Positions 8,336 through 17,052 of a DNA stretch of 64,000 nt are shown here, in pieces. The notes under the pieces were generated by a model that did no database searches, was not told where the DNA came from, and saw only the letters and a program-made list of their open reading frames with translations. The translations under genes and the position numbers were made by a program. This DNA comes from Streptomyces sp. NRRL S-337. GTDB lineage: Bacteria; Actinomycetota; Actinomycetes; Streptomycetales; Streptomycetaceae. The stretch lies in NCBI RefSeq assembly GCF_000720175.1, contig NZ_JOIX01000025.1, positions 27,759 to 91,758 of the forward strand, given 5' to 3'. Every line of letters starts with the position of its first letter. Position 1 is the stretch's first letter.

Positions 8336-11300
8336 GTGACCATCGACCAGCGCATCCAGTGGGTCCTGCTGCCGGCCGGTCTGAGCCCGGACGGCGGCCA
8401 GGCCAGATTCTCGCTCTTCGTGGCGCCGAGACTGAGCGCCGACCGCGAGGTCACCCTCGCCGACTTCCCGGACTTCCAGGACTGGCCCGCACGGCTGGCC
8501 ACCGCGAGCTTCTTCGTCGTCACCACCGATGCGAACGGCACGGCCTCCGACGGCGAGGCCGGGCCGCTCACGGTCTTTGGCCCGGCGGCCGACTCGGCCC
8601 TGTGGCAGCGCCTCTTCCCGCCGCACACCCCCGTGACGCCCTTCGAGTTCGACGACTTCCGCAAGCCGGTGAAGGTGTCGTACCCGGCCAGGGGACTCGC
8701 GGAGACCACGCGCGGAGCGTTCGCCGCCGCCGCGGCGGGTTCGCCGGAGGAGCTCCCCACCGCCAGCGGCATGAGCGAGTTCGCCGGCTTCGCCCCGGCC
8801 CAGGACATGCCGACCCGGCTGCAGCAGATCGCGGCCACCCTCGCCGACGCCGACCAGCTCGCCGCCGACCGGCCCGACGGGCCGGCCGAGGCCGAACTCG
8901 GCCCGCAGGACGCCTTCCTCGCCTTCCACCAGCAGGAGAGGCAGCTCGACACGTTCGCCGGGCCCCGGCCCCTTGACGAACCGCCGCCCGAGCCCCCGCC
9001 CCGCCCGGTGCCGCCGGTCATCGACTTCCACCAGATGCTCTCCGCCCTGGGCGACCACCTCGCGCTGCTGCGCCGGCTCGGCCTGGTCGTGGACCTCACC
9101 CTGCCGGTCGGCCGGCTGACGCCCGCCCGCGGGGAGCGGGGCCTGGCGATGGCCCCGCGGTTCGCGTCCCTGGTGCCCGATGCGGCCTCCCAGGACCTGA
9201 CCCCGGCGACGCGGTACGCGCTGGTCCCCGGCGAGGACTTCTGCGCGGCCGCCTCCGGCGGGGATCCGCTGGGGCCGCCGGCCCGCGGCCTGTTGGCGCT
9301 GCCCGATGCCGAGTACGCCATCGAGCAGGCCGACATCGACGGCGTGAACCTCAAACTGCTCGCCGCATCCGCCGCCGCTTCGGTGCCGGACGACGTGTCA
9401 CCGGACGGGAGGACGCCGGAACACTCGGCGCCGCCGAGCCTGCGGACGGCCGGTCTCGCCGTCGTACAGGGCGGGCGCGCCCAGGCCCTGCAGTCCGGGT
9501 TCCGGCGGGCGGCGGCGCAGCAGGACACCCTCGGCAGCGGCGGCTCCCCCGTCCTGACCGCCGAGGACCTGGTGCGCGGCCATCGGGTCGACGTCTTCGA
9601 CGAGAGCCGGCAGCAGTGGTTCTCGCTCCATCAGCGCATCGTCCACTACAACCCGCCGGACGGGGACGGCGGCGAGCCGATCGCCACGGTGACGGACGAG
9701 GGCTTCTTCCAGCCCGGCATGACCCGGCCGGACGGCGCCACCGAGCGGCTCCACGTCCACGAACACCTCGTCTGCTGGGACGGCTGGGCCCTGTCCGCGC
9801 CCCGCCCCGGCCTGGCGCTGGTCGACGAGGGGCCGGCCGGCGAGGACGGCGCGGACGAACCGCCCGGGCCGCGGCGCATCACCAACCGGGCCACCACGAC
9901 CCTGCCGCTGCAGATCGAGGCAGAGGCCCGGCCGGGGACGCTGCCCCGGCTGCGGTTCGGCCGCTCCTACCGCCTGCGCATCCGCACGGTCGACCTGGCG
10001 GGCAACGGCCCCTCCCTGGACGAGGCCGAGCGGCTCATGGACCAGGACGTGCTGGTCCTGCCCTCCGCCGGGGGTGAGGTCTTCCGCCGCTACGAGGCCG
10101 TGGCCGCGCCCACGCTGCTGCCCCGTGCGCCGTTCACCGAGGGCGATTCGGCACACCGGCTGGTGATCCGTAGCACCGCCGAGCAGTCCCCCCAGCAGTA
10201 CGCGGACGACTTCAACGCCCGGCCGCCGGTCGCCGACGGCACGCATCCGCCGTACCGGGCGGTCGACGAACGGCACCTGGTCGCCCCCAAGGCGTCGCTG
10301 GAGGCCGTCGAGCGGCACGGCCTGCTCGACGCGGCGATCGGCTCCGCCGACCCCGAGGCCCGTCGGTCGGTGTACGAACTGGCCGTACGGGAGAGCGGCC
10401 GGCTGGACGACCCGTCGCTGGCCGGCGTCGCATTCATCGACTTCCCCGGCCCGGAGCCCGGCCCTCCGTCGGACGGCCCTCCGTCGGACGGCCCTGCGCC
10501 GGACGGCCCACCGGAAGACGGCCCGCCGGCCGAAAGCCCGCCGCAGCGCTACGTCGTGCACACCGGGGAACAGATCGAGCTGCCGTACCTGCCCGATCCG
10601 CTGTCGCTCGGCGTGGTCTTCCGCGGTCTGCCGGGCGTGCCGGACCAGGACCCCTTCGAGGTGCCCTGGGCCGGACCGGACTGGTCCACGCCGAAGTCCC
10701 TGCGGCTGCGTCTGGTCGAGGGCACCGGCCCACCCCAACTGGACGCGGCGGCCCGGGTCCTGACCGTCGCGCTGCCGAAGGCCGCGGTCCGCACCGTGCG
10801 GGTCTGCTCCAAGGCAGTCGCCAACGAGAAGATCCTGGGCATGCTCCACTGGTGCCGGGAGGCGCTCGGTGACGGCGAGCAGTTCGAGAAGGTGATGGGC
10901 GCCGCCCGGGCGAACCGGCACTGGATGACCACCCCCTGGCGCGAGCTGACCCTCACCCACGCCGTCCAGCGGCCGCTGCTCGCCCCGGCCCTGACCCTGT
11001 TCGACATCACCGGCCGCGGTCTCGGCGACACCGGTGAACACCTGGCCGGGTTCTTCGAACTGGACCCGCCCAGCACCGAGCGGATCGACCTCGTCGCGCA
11101 CTGGACGGAGGATGTCGACGACCTCTCCGAGCCCGGACCCCGGACGCGGGATCTCACCGCACCGGTCTTCCGCCTGCCGCTGGCCCTGGCCGTTCCGTTC
11201 GGCCCGGACGTCGACGTCAACAACGTTCCCAGCACCCTCGACGGCAACCAGCTCTTCTTCAGCACGTTCGCCGCCGCGGCGGCGAACGACCCGGGAAGCG

Positions 11301-12394
11301 TCCCGCCCCCACCGGAGATGCAGGAGTTCGGCGACACCAAGCACCGGCAGGTGACGTACCAGCCCGTCGCCACCACACCGTTCGGCGACTGCTTCCCGCC
11401 CGAGTTCGCCGCCGACCCGGAGCAGAAGCTGCTGGCGCAGTGGGGCGAGCCGGTGCCGCACACCGTTCTGAGCAGCAGCAAACCCGCCGTGCCCCAGGTG
11501 CTCGACTGCCTGCCCACCATGGCCTTCGAGACGTCCGGCAGCCTGCCCGGGATCCTCACCCGGCACCGCCGCGGGGGCGGGCTGCGCCTCTACCTCGCAC
11601 GGCCGTGGTTCACCTCCGGCAGCGGCGAATTGCTCGCGGTACTCGTCCCGGAGGAGGGCGAGGAGCCGAGCGAGGGCGCGTACCCCTTCATCACCCTGAT
11701 GGGCCGCGACCCCGCGCACCGGTCCGCGCCCGTCACGCTGCCCACACCGGCCCACTTCCCCGGCGCCGAACGGGTCAGGTCCGGCCTGGTGCTGCCGGAC
11801 CCGGACGCCTTCTTCCCGGGCTTCGCGGTCACGGCCGTGGGCTTCCGCCCGCAGTTCGCCGAGGAGAGCGGCCGCTGGGTCTGCGACCTGGACGTCGCCA
11901 TGGGGGACGCCTACCTCCCGTTCGTCCGGCTGGCCCTCGCCCGCTTCCAGCCGGACTCCCTGGAAGGCGAGCACCTGTCCCCGATCGTGCACACGCCCGT
12001 CCTGCGGACCCTGCCCGACCGGGTGCTGACCGTCGAGGGAACGGACCCGCTGACCGTGCGGCTCTCCGGGCCGAACTACCTCACCGACTTCACCCTCGGC
12101 GGAGGCGTCAGCCCCGAGGTGAGTGTGTCCCTGTTGCAGCGGGACCCGGAGATCCCGGACGACGCGGTCGCCTGGCGAAAGCTCGACGACACCGAGATCC
12201 TGCTGGACCCGGAGGACACCTCCCGCCCCGACCAGACCTATTCCGGCGAGTTCCCGCTGCCCTCACCGCTGCCCCCGGGTCCGCTCCGCCTGCTGGTGAC
12301 CGAAAGCGCCGTCTCCGGTTCGGACTTCGCCGTGAGCGAGCTCTTCGGCCCGCTCGGGACCCAGGTGATCTACGCCGACACGGTGCCGCTCTAG
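8336..12394 (+). CDS. Giant unrecognised protein (1352 aa), partner of the preceding gene
   Basis: GTG 8336 opens a frame with strong third-position GC through to TAG 12394. I do not recognise a family. Visible parts are an N-terminal domain ('MTIDQRIQWVLLPAGLSPDG'), a Pro/Glu linker around residues 215-225 ('EPPPEPPPRPVPPV'), and a segment around 530-550 with 'FGRSYRLRIRTVDLAGNGP', which looks like the F/G strands of a fibronectin-III or Ig-like fold. A second disordered linker around 700-735 has Pro-Ser-Asp-Gly repeats. There is no signal peptide or membrane helix, and no catalytic motif that I can name. It is translated 39 bp after the 939-aa gene and probably shares its transcript and its job. 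It ends at a convergent hairpin. Confidence 0.75.
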   Translation: MTIDQRIQWVLLPAGLSPDGGQARFSLFVAPRLSADREVTLADFPDFQDWPARLATASFFVVTTDANGTASDGEAGPLTVFGPAADSALWQRLFPPHTPVTPFEFDDFRKPVKVSYPARGLAETTRGAFAAAAAGSPEELPTASGMSEFAGFAPAQDMPTRLQQIAATLADADQLAADRPDGPAEAELGPQDAFLAFHQQERQLDTFAGPRPLDEPPPEPPPRPVPPVIDFHQMLSALGDHLALLRRLGLVVDLTLPVGRLTPARGERGLAMAPRFASLVPDAASQDLTPATRYALVPGEDFCAAASGGDPLGPPARGLLALPDAEYAIEQADIDGVNLKLLAASAAASVPDDVSPDGRTPEHSAPPSLRTAGLAVVQGGRAQALQSGFRRAAAQQDTLGSGGSPVLTAEDLVRGHRVDVFDESRQQWFSLHQRIVHYNPPDGDGGEPIATVTDEGFFQPGMTRPDGATERLHVHEHLVCWDGWALSAPRPGLALVDEGPAGEDGADEPPGPRRITNRATTTLPLQIEAEARPGTLPRLRFGRSYRLRIRTVDLAGNGPSLDEAERLMDQDVLVLPSAGGEVFRRYEAVAAPTLLPRAPFTEGDSAHRLVIRSTAEQSPQQYADDFNARPPVADGTHPPYRAVDERHLVAPKASLEAVERHGLLDAAIGSADPEARRSVYELAVRESGRLDDPSLAGVAFIDFPGPEPGPPSDGPPSDGPAPDGPPEDGPPAESPPQRYVVHTGEQIELPYLPDPLSLGVVFRGLPGVPDQDPFEVPWAGPDWSTPKSLRLRLVEGTGPPQLDAAARVLTVALPKAAVRTVRVCSKAVANEKILGMLHWCREALGDGEQFEKVMGAARANRHWMTTPWRELTLTHAVQRPLLAPALTLFDITGRGLGDTGEHLAGFFELDPPSTERIDLVAHWTEDVDDLSEPGPRTRDLTAPVFRLPLALAVPFGPDVDVNNVPSTLDGNQLFFSTFAAAAANDPGSVPPPPEMQEFGDTKHRQVTYQPVATTPFGDCFPPEFAADPEQKLLAQWGEPVPHTVLSSSKPAVPQVLDCLPTMAFETSGSLPGILTRHRRGGGLRLYLARPWFTSGSGELLAVLVPEEGEEPSEGAYPFITLMGRDPAHRSAPVTLPTPAHFPGAERVRSGLVLPDPDAFFPGFAVTAVGFRPQFAEESGRWVCDLDVAMGDAYLPFVRLALARFQPDSLEGEHLSPIVHTPVLRTLPDRVLTVEGTDPLTVRLSGPNYLTDFTLGGGVSPEVSVSLLQRDPEIPDDAVAWRKLDDTEILLDPEDTSRPDQTYSGEFPLPSPLPPGPLRLLVTESAVSGSDFAVSELFGPLGTQVIYADTVPL

Positions 12395-12395
12395 G

Positions 12396-12427
12396 GGACC
12401 GGCACACCCCTCCCCCGCGGCCGGTCC
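12396..12427. terminator. Convergent hairpin between giant gene and GNAT gene
   Basis: Perfect 8-bp arms GGACCGGC (12396-12403) and GCCGGTCC (12420-12427) flank a 16-nt loop. The hairpin fills the gap between the stop of the 1352-aa gene and the stop of the acetyltransferase. There is no T-tract, as is usual in Streptomyces, so a bidirectional terminator is an inference from position. Confidence 0.55.
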
Positions 12428-12431
12428 GGCG

Positions 12432-13013
12432 TCAGTGCGCCCGGCTCGACCAGGCACCGGCGCCCTTCCCCGCCCGCCACTCCGGCGCCAGCACCGACCA
12501 GATCTCCTCGTCGTGCCGCTGCCCCCGGTACCGGTAGCTCTCGCGCAGTACGCCGTCCCGCGTCATTCCCAGTCGCCGGGCCACGGCGATGCTGGGCGCG
12601 TTCGTCGACGAGACCCACCACTCCACACGGTGGATGCCGCGCTCCTCGACGGCCCAGTCGATCAGGACCCGCGCGGCCCGGGTCACCAGCCCCTTGCCGA
12701 CCGCCGACGGTTCCAGCCAGCAGCCCGCCTCGGCGTTGCCCTGCGCGACGTCCATCGTCCGCAGGATGACCGCGCCGACCAGCGTGCCGTCCGTCCGGAT
12801 GCCGTGGATCCGCCCGGTGTCGGCGGCGGCCTTCTCGGCGTACGCCTGGAGGAACGCCCGGCTCGACGCCAGGTCCGTCACGAGGTCGGGCAGCCCGTTG
12901 TGCAGCCCGATGAACTCCCGGCCCCGGTCGATGTGGGCCAGGAACTCGCCGGCCTGCCACGGCTCCAGCGGGCACAGCTCGGCGCCGTCGTCACCGAGGG
13001 ATATCGCGTACAT
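12432..13013 (-). CDS. GNAT family N-acetyltransferase (RimJ/RimL type)
   Basis: A 193-aa acetyl-CoA-dependent acetyltransferase. 'GAVILRTMDVAQGNAEAGCWL' is the central strand pair. 'EPSAVGKGLVTRAARVLIDW' contains the acetyl-CoA pyrophosphate loop (a variant of Q/R-x-x-G-x-G/A), 'IHRVEWWVSSTNAPSIAVA' is the typical N-x-x-S/A region, and 'RRLGMTRDGVLRESY' closes the fold. Related RimL-like enzymes acetylate protein N termini or small amines; the substrate cannot be read here. ATG 13013 is preferred over GTG 13019 because GGAAGG is correctly spaced only for the ATG. Confidence 0.88.
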   Translation of the reverse strand: MYAISLGDDGAELCPLEPWQAGEFLAHIDRGREFIGLHNGLPDLVTDLASSRAFLQAYAEKAAADTGRIHGIRTDGTLVGAVILRTMDVAQGNAEAGCWLEPSAVGKGLVTRAARVLIDWAVEERGIHRVEWWVSSTNAPSIAVARRLGMTRDGVLRESYRYRGQRHDEEIWSVLAPEWRAGKGAGAWSSRAH

Positions 13014-13115
13014 GGTCACCTTCCGCGGTCGGGAGCATCGGGGGTAGTGAGCGAGACGGCGTTCCGCCTCAACGCGTAGGTATGGAGGGCCAGTTGGGCC
13101 TCGAACCGGAAATTC

Positions 13116-14753
13116 TCAGCCGGCAGCTGAGTCGGCCGACCGCCCGGCAGCCCTGCGTCCCGGCAGGACGGCGAGGACCAGGAGGGTGCCGATGGCCATG
13201 ATGATGCCGCCGGTCAGGCTGGTCGTGGCCACGCCGTGGGCGAAGGCCCGGTGCACGGCGTCGACCAGGGCCTGGGCCTGAAGGGGGCCGCCGGACGGGT
13301 CCTGGGCGATCCGTTCGGCGACCGCCAGGCCGCCGCCCACCGAGTCCTTGGCGGCGTCCATGGCCGCGGCCGGGAGGCGGCCGCCGGCCAGGTCGGTCAG
13401 TCGGTCCCGGTAGGAGGTGCCCAGCAGCGAGCCCAGCACCGCGATGCCGAGCGAGCCGCCGAGTTCCAGGGCGGTGTCGTTGGCGCCGCCGCCCACCCCC
13501 AGCTCGTCCTCCGGGAAGGAGCCCATGATGGTGTCCGTGGCCGGGGACACGCTCAGGCCGATCGCGAGGCCCAGCATCATCATCGGCGCCAGGAAGTCGG
13601 TGTAGGCCGAGCCCTGGTCGATCCGCGTGAGCAGGAAGACCCCCGCGGTCCCGATCGCCATACCGGCCACCACCATCGCCTTCATGCCCAGCCGCGGGGT
13701 CAGCCGGCCGGTCACCGCCGCGCCGGCGAACACCGCACCGGCCAGCGGCAGCAGCCGTACGCCGGTCTCCAGCGCGTCGTAGCCGAGGACGAACTGCAGG
13801 AACTGCGTGGAGTAGTAGAGCGCGCCGAAGGTGCCGAAGAAGAAGAACAGCACCGCGAGCAGGGAGCCGCTGAAGGGGCGCAGCGTGAACCTCCGTACGT
13901 TCAGCATGGGGTGCGGGTGCCGCAACTCCCAGGCCACGAAGGCCAGCAGGCCCAGGCCCGCCACCACGGCGGCGGTGACCGGACCGGCGCCCCAGCCGAA
14001 ACGCGGGCCCTCGATCGTCGCGTAGACCAGGCTGCCGACGGAGACGATCGACAGCAGGCCGCCCACGTAGTCGATCCGGCCCATGTCCTGCGCCTTCGAC
14101 GACGGCACCAGGACCAGCGCGCCGATGACCGCGACGATCGCGACGGGGACGTTGATCAGGAAGGTGGAGCCCCAGGCGTGGTCCTCCAGCAGCCATCCGG
14201 CGACCAGCGGACCGACGGCGATGGCGAGACCGGAGGTGGCGGTCCAGGCCGTGATGGCGCGGGCACGCTCGGCCTTCGGGAAGACCGCGACGAGCAGGGA
14301 GAGCGTGGCCGGCATGACGACGGCGGCGCCGACGCCCATGACCGCCCGGGCCGCGATGACCAGCTCGGTCCGGTCGACCAGGCTGCCCATGACCGAACCG
14401 CCCGCGAAGACCACCAGACCCGTGAGAAGCGCGCCGCGGCGGCTGTATTTGTCGCCGATCGCGCCCAGCACCAGCATCAGCGCGGCGTACGGGACGGTGT
14501 AGCCGTCGACGACCCACTGCAGGTCGCTGCTGCTCAGGCCCAGGTCCTGGGTCATGTCCGGCGCGGCCACGATCAGCGAGGTGTTCGCCATGACCACGAT
14601 CAGCAGGCTCAGACAGAGCACGAGCAGGGCCCACCACCTGCGCGGATACGGGGCTTCCCAATGCTCCACGGGCGTGGAAGCGGGTGAGGGCGCGCGGCGT
14701 CCGGCTGCGGGTGCTGCCGGCGGGGATATGGATGCGGGATCGACGGGCGACAC
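13116..14753 (-). CDS. DHA2 (EmrB/QacA) family MFS drug exporter, 14 TM
   Basis: About 545 aa with 14 hydrophobic segments. Signature elements are 'MTQDLGLSSSDLQWVVDGY' (motif D1-type in TM1), 'LGAIGDKYSRRGALLTG' (loop 2-3 motif A, G-x-x-x-D-R/K-x-G-R-R), 'GPLVAGWLLEDHAWG' (motif C, antiporter) and 'TFLINVPVAIVAVIGA'. These define the proton-coupled multidrug antiporters. GTG 14753 is preferred because GGAGG lies 5-6 nt upstream; GTG 14765 has no such site. A TetR-family gene is divergent, and paired palindromes lie between them, so substrate-induced derepression is likely. Substrates cannot be predicted. Confidence 0.9.
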   Translation of the reverse strand: MSPVDPASISPPAAPAAGRRAPSPASTPVEHWEAPYPRRWWALLVLCLSLLIVVMANTSLIVAAPDMTQDLGLSSSDLQWVVDGYTVPYAALMLVLGAIGDKYSRRGALLTGLVVFAGGSVMGSLVDRTELVIAARAVMGVGAAVVMPATLSLLVAVFPKAERARAITAWTATSGLAIAVGPLVAGWLLEDHAWGSTFLINVPVAIVAVIGALVLVPSSKAQDMGRIDYVGGLLSIVSVGSLVYATIEGPRFGWGAGPVTAAVVAGLGLLAFVAWELRHPHPMLNVRRFTLRPFSGSLLAVLFFFFGTFGALYYSTQFLQFVLGYDALETGVRLLPLAGAVFAGAAVTGRLTPRLGMKAMVVAGMAIGTAGVFLLTRIDQGSAYTDFLAPMMMLGLAIGLSVSPATDTIMGSFPEDELGVGGGANDTALELGGSLGIAVLGSLLGTSYRDRLTDLAGGRLPAAAMDAAKDSVGGGLAVAERIAQDPSGGPLQAQALVDAVHRAFAHGVATTSLTGGIIMAIGTLLVLAVLPGRRAAGRSADSAAG

Positions 14754-14862
14754 GGAAACCTCCACGGCGAGGGAGCGGGAAAGGGAACAGGAAGGAGGGC
14801 AGGAAAGAGGGCAGGAAAGAGGGACGCGAACGGGAGCGGCAGCAGGAACGACGAAGCCGAAC

Positions 14863-14908
14863 TTGCACAGCCATGTGCAACCATAAGAACATGCACAGCA
14901 CTGTGCAA
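14863..14908. promoter_or_regulatory. Paired palindromic operators between DHA2 exporter and TetR gene
   Basis: Two 18-bp palindromes share the pattern nTGCACA-N4-TGTGCAA. The first is TTGCACAGCCATGTGCAA (14863-14880) and the second ATGCACAGCACTGTGCAA (14891-14908). Their centres are 28 bp apart. They lie in the divergent intergenic region, which is the expected place for two dimers of the adjacent TetR-family repressor. The palindromes are seen directly; the assignment to this repressor is inferred. Confidence 0.82.
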
Positions 14909-14953
14909 GTAAGTACGATGAGGGGGCATCGCCGACACAGGAGCCGCCCGCCC

Positions 14954-15598
14954 ATGACCAGCCGCCCAGGGCCCGCCCCGCAGCGCAGCCACGCCCGCTC
15001 CAACCGCGCCCGCATCCTGGCCACCGCCCGCGAGGAGCTCAGCCGCAACCCCGAAGCGAACCTGGAGGAGATCGCCCGCGCGGCCGGTGTCGTCCGCCGC
15101 ACGCTCTACGGCCACTTCCCCAACCGCCAGGCCCTGATCGCCGCACTCGCTGACGAGGCCGCACAGTCGCTGGAGGAGGCCTTCACCTCGGTGCGGCAGT
15201 CCGACGCCGCGCCCGCGACGGCCCTGGCCCGCAAGACCCTGGCGGTCTGGGCCGTCGGCGACCGCTACCGCATGCTCATCGCCCTCGGCCGCCGCGATCT
15301 GGGCGAGGAGGGCATCCGCGCCGCGCTCGCCCCGGTTCGCGCGGAGGCGACCTCGATCCTGGAACGCGGCCAGCGGGAAGGCGTCTTCTCCGACCACCTC
15401 CCCGCCCCGGTCCTCGCCCAGGCCCTGGAATCCCTCACCCTGACCCTCATCGAGGCGCAGGACCCGTCCTCCTGGCACGACCCCGCCGGCGATGCGACCG
15501 CCCTGGCCGTCCTCATCGCCGCGGGCCTCACCCCGGCCTCGGCGCGTACCTGCCTGCGGTCCGCCCGCGCGGAGGAGGGCCACGGCCCTGCCGACTAG
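14954..15598 (+). CDS. TetR-family transcriptional regulator
   Basis: A 214-aa protein. The N-terminal helix-turn-helix reads 'RARILATAREELSRNPEA', 'LEEIARAAGVVRRTLYGHF' and 'PNRQALIAAL', a classic TetR DNA-binding domain with Y-x-H-F. The C-terminal ligand domain is helical and variable ('LARKTLAVWAVGDRYRML'). The start at ATG 14954 has AGGAG about 10 nt upstream; in-frame ATGs further upstream would lie inside or beside the operators and are less likely. It is divergent from the DHA2 exporter and probably represses it, and itself, through the palindromes at 14863-14908. Confidence 0.9.
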   Translation: MTSRPGPAPQRSHARSNRARILATAREELSRNPEANLEEIARAAGVVRRTLYGHFPNRQALIAALADEAAQSLEEAFTSVRQSDAAPATALARKTLAVWAVGDRYRMLIALGRRDLGEEGIRAALAPVRAEATSILERGQREGVFSDHLPAPVLAQALESLTLTLIEAQDPSSWHDPAGDATALAVLIAAGLTPASARTCLRSARAEEGHGPAD

Positions 15599-15616
15599 CC
15601 CCGACCCGCCTGCCGG

Positions 15617-15802
15617 CTAGAGCTGTTGCTGGATCCACCAGAAGGCGAGGCCGACCGCACCCGTGCCGAGGCCGTAGCAGGTGCCGCGTAGCAGATGGGC
15701 GGCCGCGTCGCGGCGGTGGCGACGCGCCCACCGCCTCAGGCGGACGACCCGGGTCACCCGCGCCGGATCCCGGTCCTGCGGCGGGCGCTTGCGCTTCCTC
15801 AT
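15617..15802 (-). CDS. 61-aa basic protein with one C-terminal membrane helix
   Basis: ATG 15802 has AAGGA 8 nt upstream and starts 15 nt after the stop of the 240-aa gene, so it is the third gene of the sigma-factor operon. The N-terminal 40 residues are strongly basic ('RKRKRPPQDRDPARVTR', 'RLRRWARRHRRD'). A single hydrophobic segment, 'GLGTGAVGLAFWWIQ', ends the protein. That fits a small tail-anchored or inner-leaflet protein. I do not recognise a family. The position behind an ECF sigma factor allows a role in membrane-linked control, but that is only inference. Confidence 0.65.
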   Translation of the reverse strand: MRKRKRPPQDRDPARVTRVVRLRRWARRHRRDAAAHLLRGTCYGLGTGAVGLAFWWIQQQL

Positions 15803-15817
15803 GCGATGTCCTTCGTC

Positions 15818-16540
15818 TCAGCGGTGCTGCGCACAGTCCTGCAGGCGGCGGGCGATCTCGAGATCCGGCCGGCACACCAGCACGTCGTCCGTTTCCTCCC
15901 GGGTCGCCAGCCGCTCGACCTCGGCGGTGAGCCCGGGCTCCCTGACCCGTACGGGCGGGCAGTTGCGCCGCACGTACGTCGCGAACAGGCCCATCCCCTC
16001 CATGAAGGCGTCGTCGGGTCCGTCCAGGCAGTTCTGCAGCAGGTCGATCCAGTGCTCGGCCTCGGCGACCTCGCCCCGGCCGAGGTGGTGCAGGTGCAGG
16101 CAGTAGGCAGCGGCCCTGTTACCGGCACCGGCGGCGAACTGCCACCAGAACTGGGCGCTTTCCGGATGGTCCGCGAGGGACAGCATGCAGGCGAAGACCT
16201 GCGCGCCGTCGACATCGAGGTCCTCCAGGTCGTCCTCGTCCACCAGCAGCGCGGTGCAGTCCTCGGTGCCGCCGCCCGCGCCCTCCTCACCACCGCCCTT
16301 CCGGCCGATCGCCTCCGCCAGCCGCTCGACGTGCACGGCGGCGCCGGGCTGGTCGAGCACCCACCGGACGACCACGGACAGCTGCTGCCGGGCCAGCGAG
16401 ACCGGCGGCACGTCACCGGCCGGCGGCACGTAGCCGGCGTCCTCCGCCAGCCGCCGCAGCCCCGCCCCGACGTCGAACGCGCGCCGCCTGACGTGCAGCC
16501 TTCCTCCGGCCTCCGCAAGGAGCCGCTCCACACTGCTCAC
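15818..16540 (-). CDS. Unrecognised 240-aa partner of ECF sigma factor, SEL1/TPR-like C-terminal half
   Basis: GTG 16540 overlaps the sigma factor stop by 4 bp (GTGA), which implies translational coupling. The N-terminal part 'SSVERLLAEAGGRLHVRRRA' and 'VSLARQQLSVVVRWVLDQ' are helices. An acidic hinge 'LLVDEDDLEDLDVDGAQ' leads to 'ADHPESAQFWWQFAAGAGN', 'AAAYCLHLHHLGRGEVAEAEHW' and 'DDAFMEGMGLFATYVR', which look like SEL1/TPR-type helix pairs. There is no membrane helix and no H-x3-C-x2-C zinc anti-sigma motif, so it is not a standard ZAS anti-sigma factor. It may nevertheless control the sigma factor or read its signal; no direct evidence supports this. Confidence 0.7.
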   Translation of the reverse strand: MSSVERLLAEAGGRLHVRRRAFDVGAGLRRLAEDAGYVPPAGDVPPVSLARQQLSVVVRWVLDQPGAAVHVERLAEAIGRKGGGEEGAGGGTEDCTALLVDEDDLEDLDVDGAQVFACMLSLADHPESAQFWWQFAAGAGNRAAAYCLHLHHLGRGEVAEAEHWIDLLQNCLDGPDDAFMEGMGLFATYVRRNCPPVRVREPGLTAEVERLATREETDDVLVCRPDLEIARRLQDCAQHR

Positions 16541-17052
16541 TTCGGGTCCCCCTCTCCCCTGATGTACGACGCCATGGCCCGCTCCAGGCGCTCCTTCGCC
16601 TTGCGGCAGTGGTAGTCGACGGTGCTGTTGGTCACGCCCAGGTACCAGCTGATCTCGCAGGTCTCGCACCGCAGCACGTACCGCAGCACGATGACGTCGA
16701 ACTGTCGCGGCGGCAGACTGCACAGCGCGCGGTACAACCCGGTCTCGCCGCGCAGCAGCGCCAACCGCTTCCGGAATCCGCCCAGTTGCTCCGATATGAC
16801 GACCCGGCGCAGGATGGCCCAGGTCTGCTGCTGGAGGTTGCTCTCCTCCAGGAGGGCGTCCCAGTGGCACAGAATCTCCAGGAACGCCCGGTGCACCGCC
16901 TCCTCGGCGGCGTCGTTGCCGTCGAGGTGCAGCAGCGCGTACCGGTGAAACGCGTCCTGGTTCGCCAGGTAGAGCGCCTCGAACTCCAGCGGGAGGGGCA
17001 GCACCGCCTCCGCCACCGGACTGCCGTCCTCCGCATGGACATCTTCGGTCAT
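16537..17052 (-). CDS. ECF-type RNA polymerase sigma factor
   Basis: A 171-aa two-domain sigma factor. Region 2: 'FEALYLANQDAFHRYALL', 'DAAEEAVHRAFLEILCHWD'. Region 4: 'LYRALCSLPPRQFDVIVLRY' followed by the helix-turn-helix 'CEISWYLGVTNSTVDYHCRKAKERLERAM'-type segment, of which the visible core is 'ISWYLGVTNSTVDYHCRKAK'. It directs RNA polymerase to a special promoter set. Start ATG 17052 is preceded by GAGGA. It heads a three-gene operon (4-bp overlap, then 15-bp gap). 'VLRYVLRCETCE' places two Cys close together in region 4, which is unusual and could be a redox or metal feature. Confidence 0.9.
   Translation of the reverse strand: MTEDVHAEDGSPVAEAVLPLPLEFEALYLANQDAFHRYALLHLDGNDAAEEAVHRAFLEILCHWDALLEESNLQQQTWAILRRVVISEQLGGFRKRLALLRGETGLYRALCSLPPRQFDVIVLRYVLRCETCEISWYLGVTNSTVDYHCRKAKERLERAMASYIRGEGDPK

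Noticed and set aside
9398..11992. 864-aa open frame on the minus strand
   Set aside because: It lies opposite the 1352-aa gene, has Arg/Gly/Pro-rich shadow composition and the third-position GC pattern of the plus-strand gene.
5477..12394. Giant pair considered as phage tail or contractile injection system parts
   Set aside because: No sheath, tube, baseplate, AAA+ or lysin genes occur nearby, and neither protein has a motif typical of those parts.
13076..13115. A GGTTCGAGGCC-like stretch on the minus strand resembling a tRNA T-arm
   Set aside because: No acceptor stem, anticodon arm or matching stems of the right length could be formed around it.
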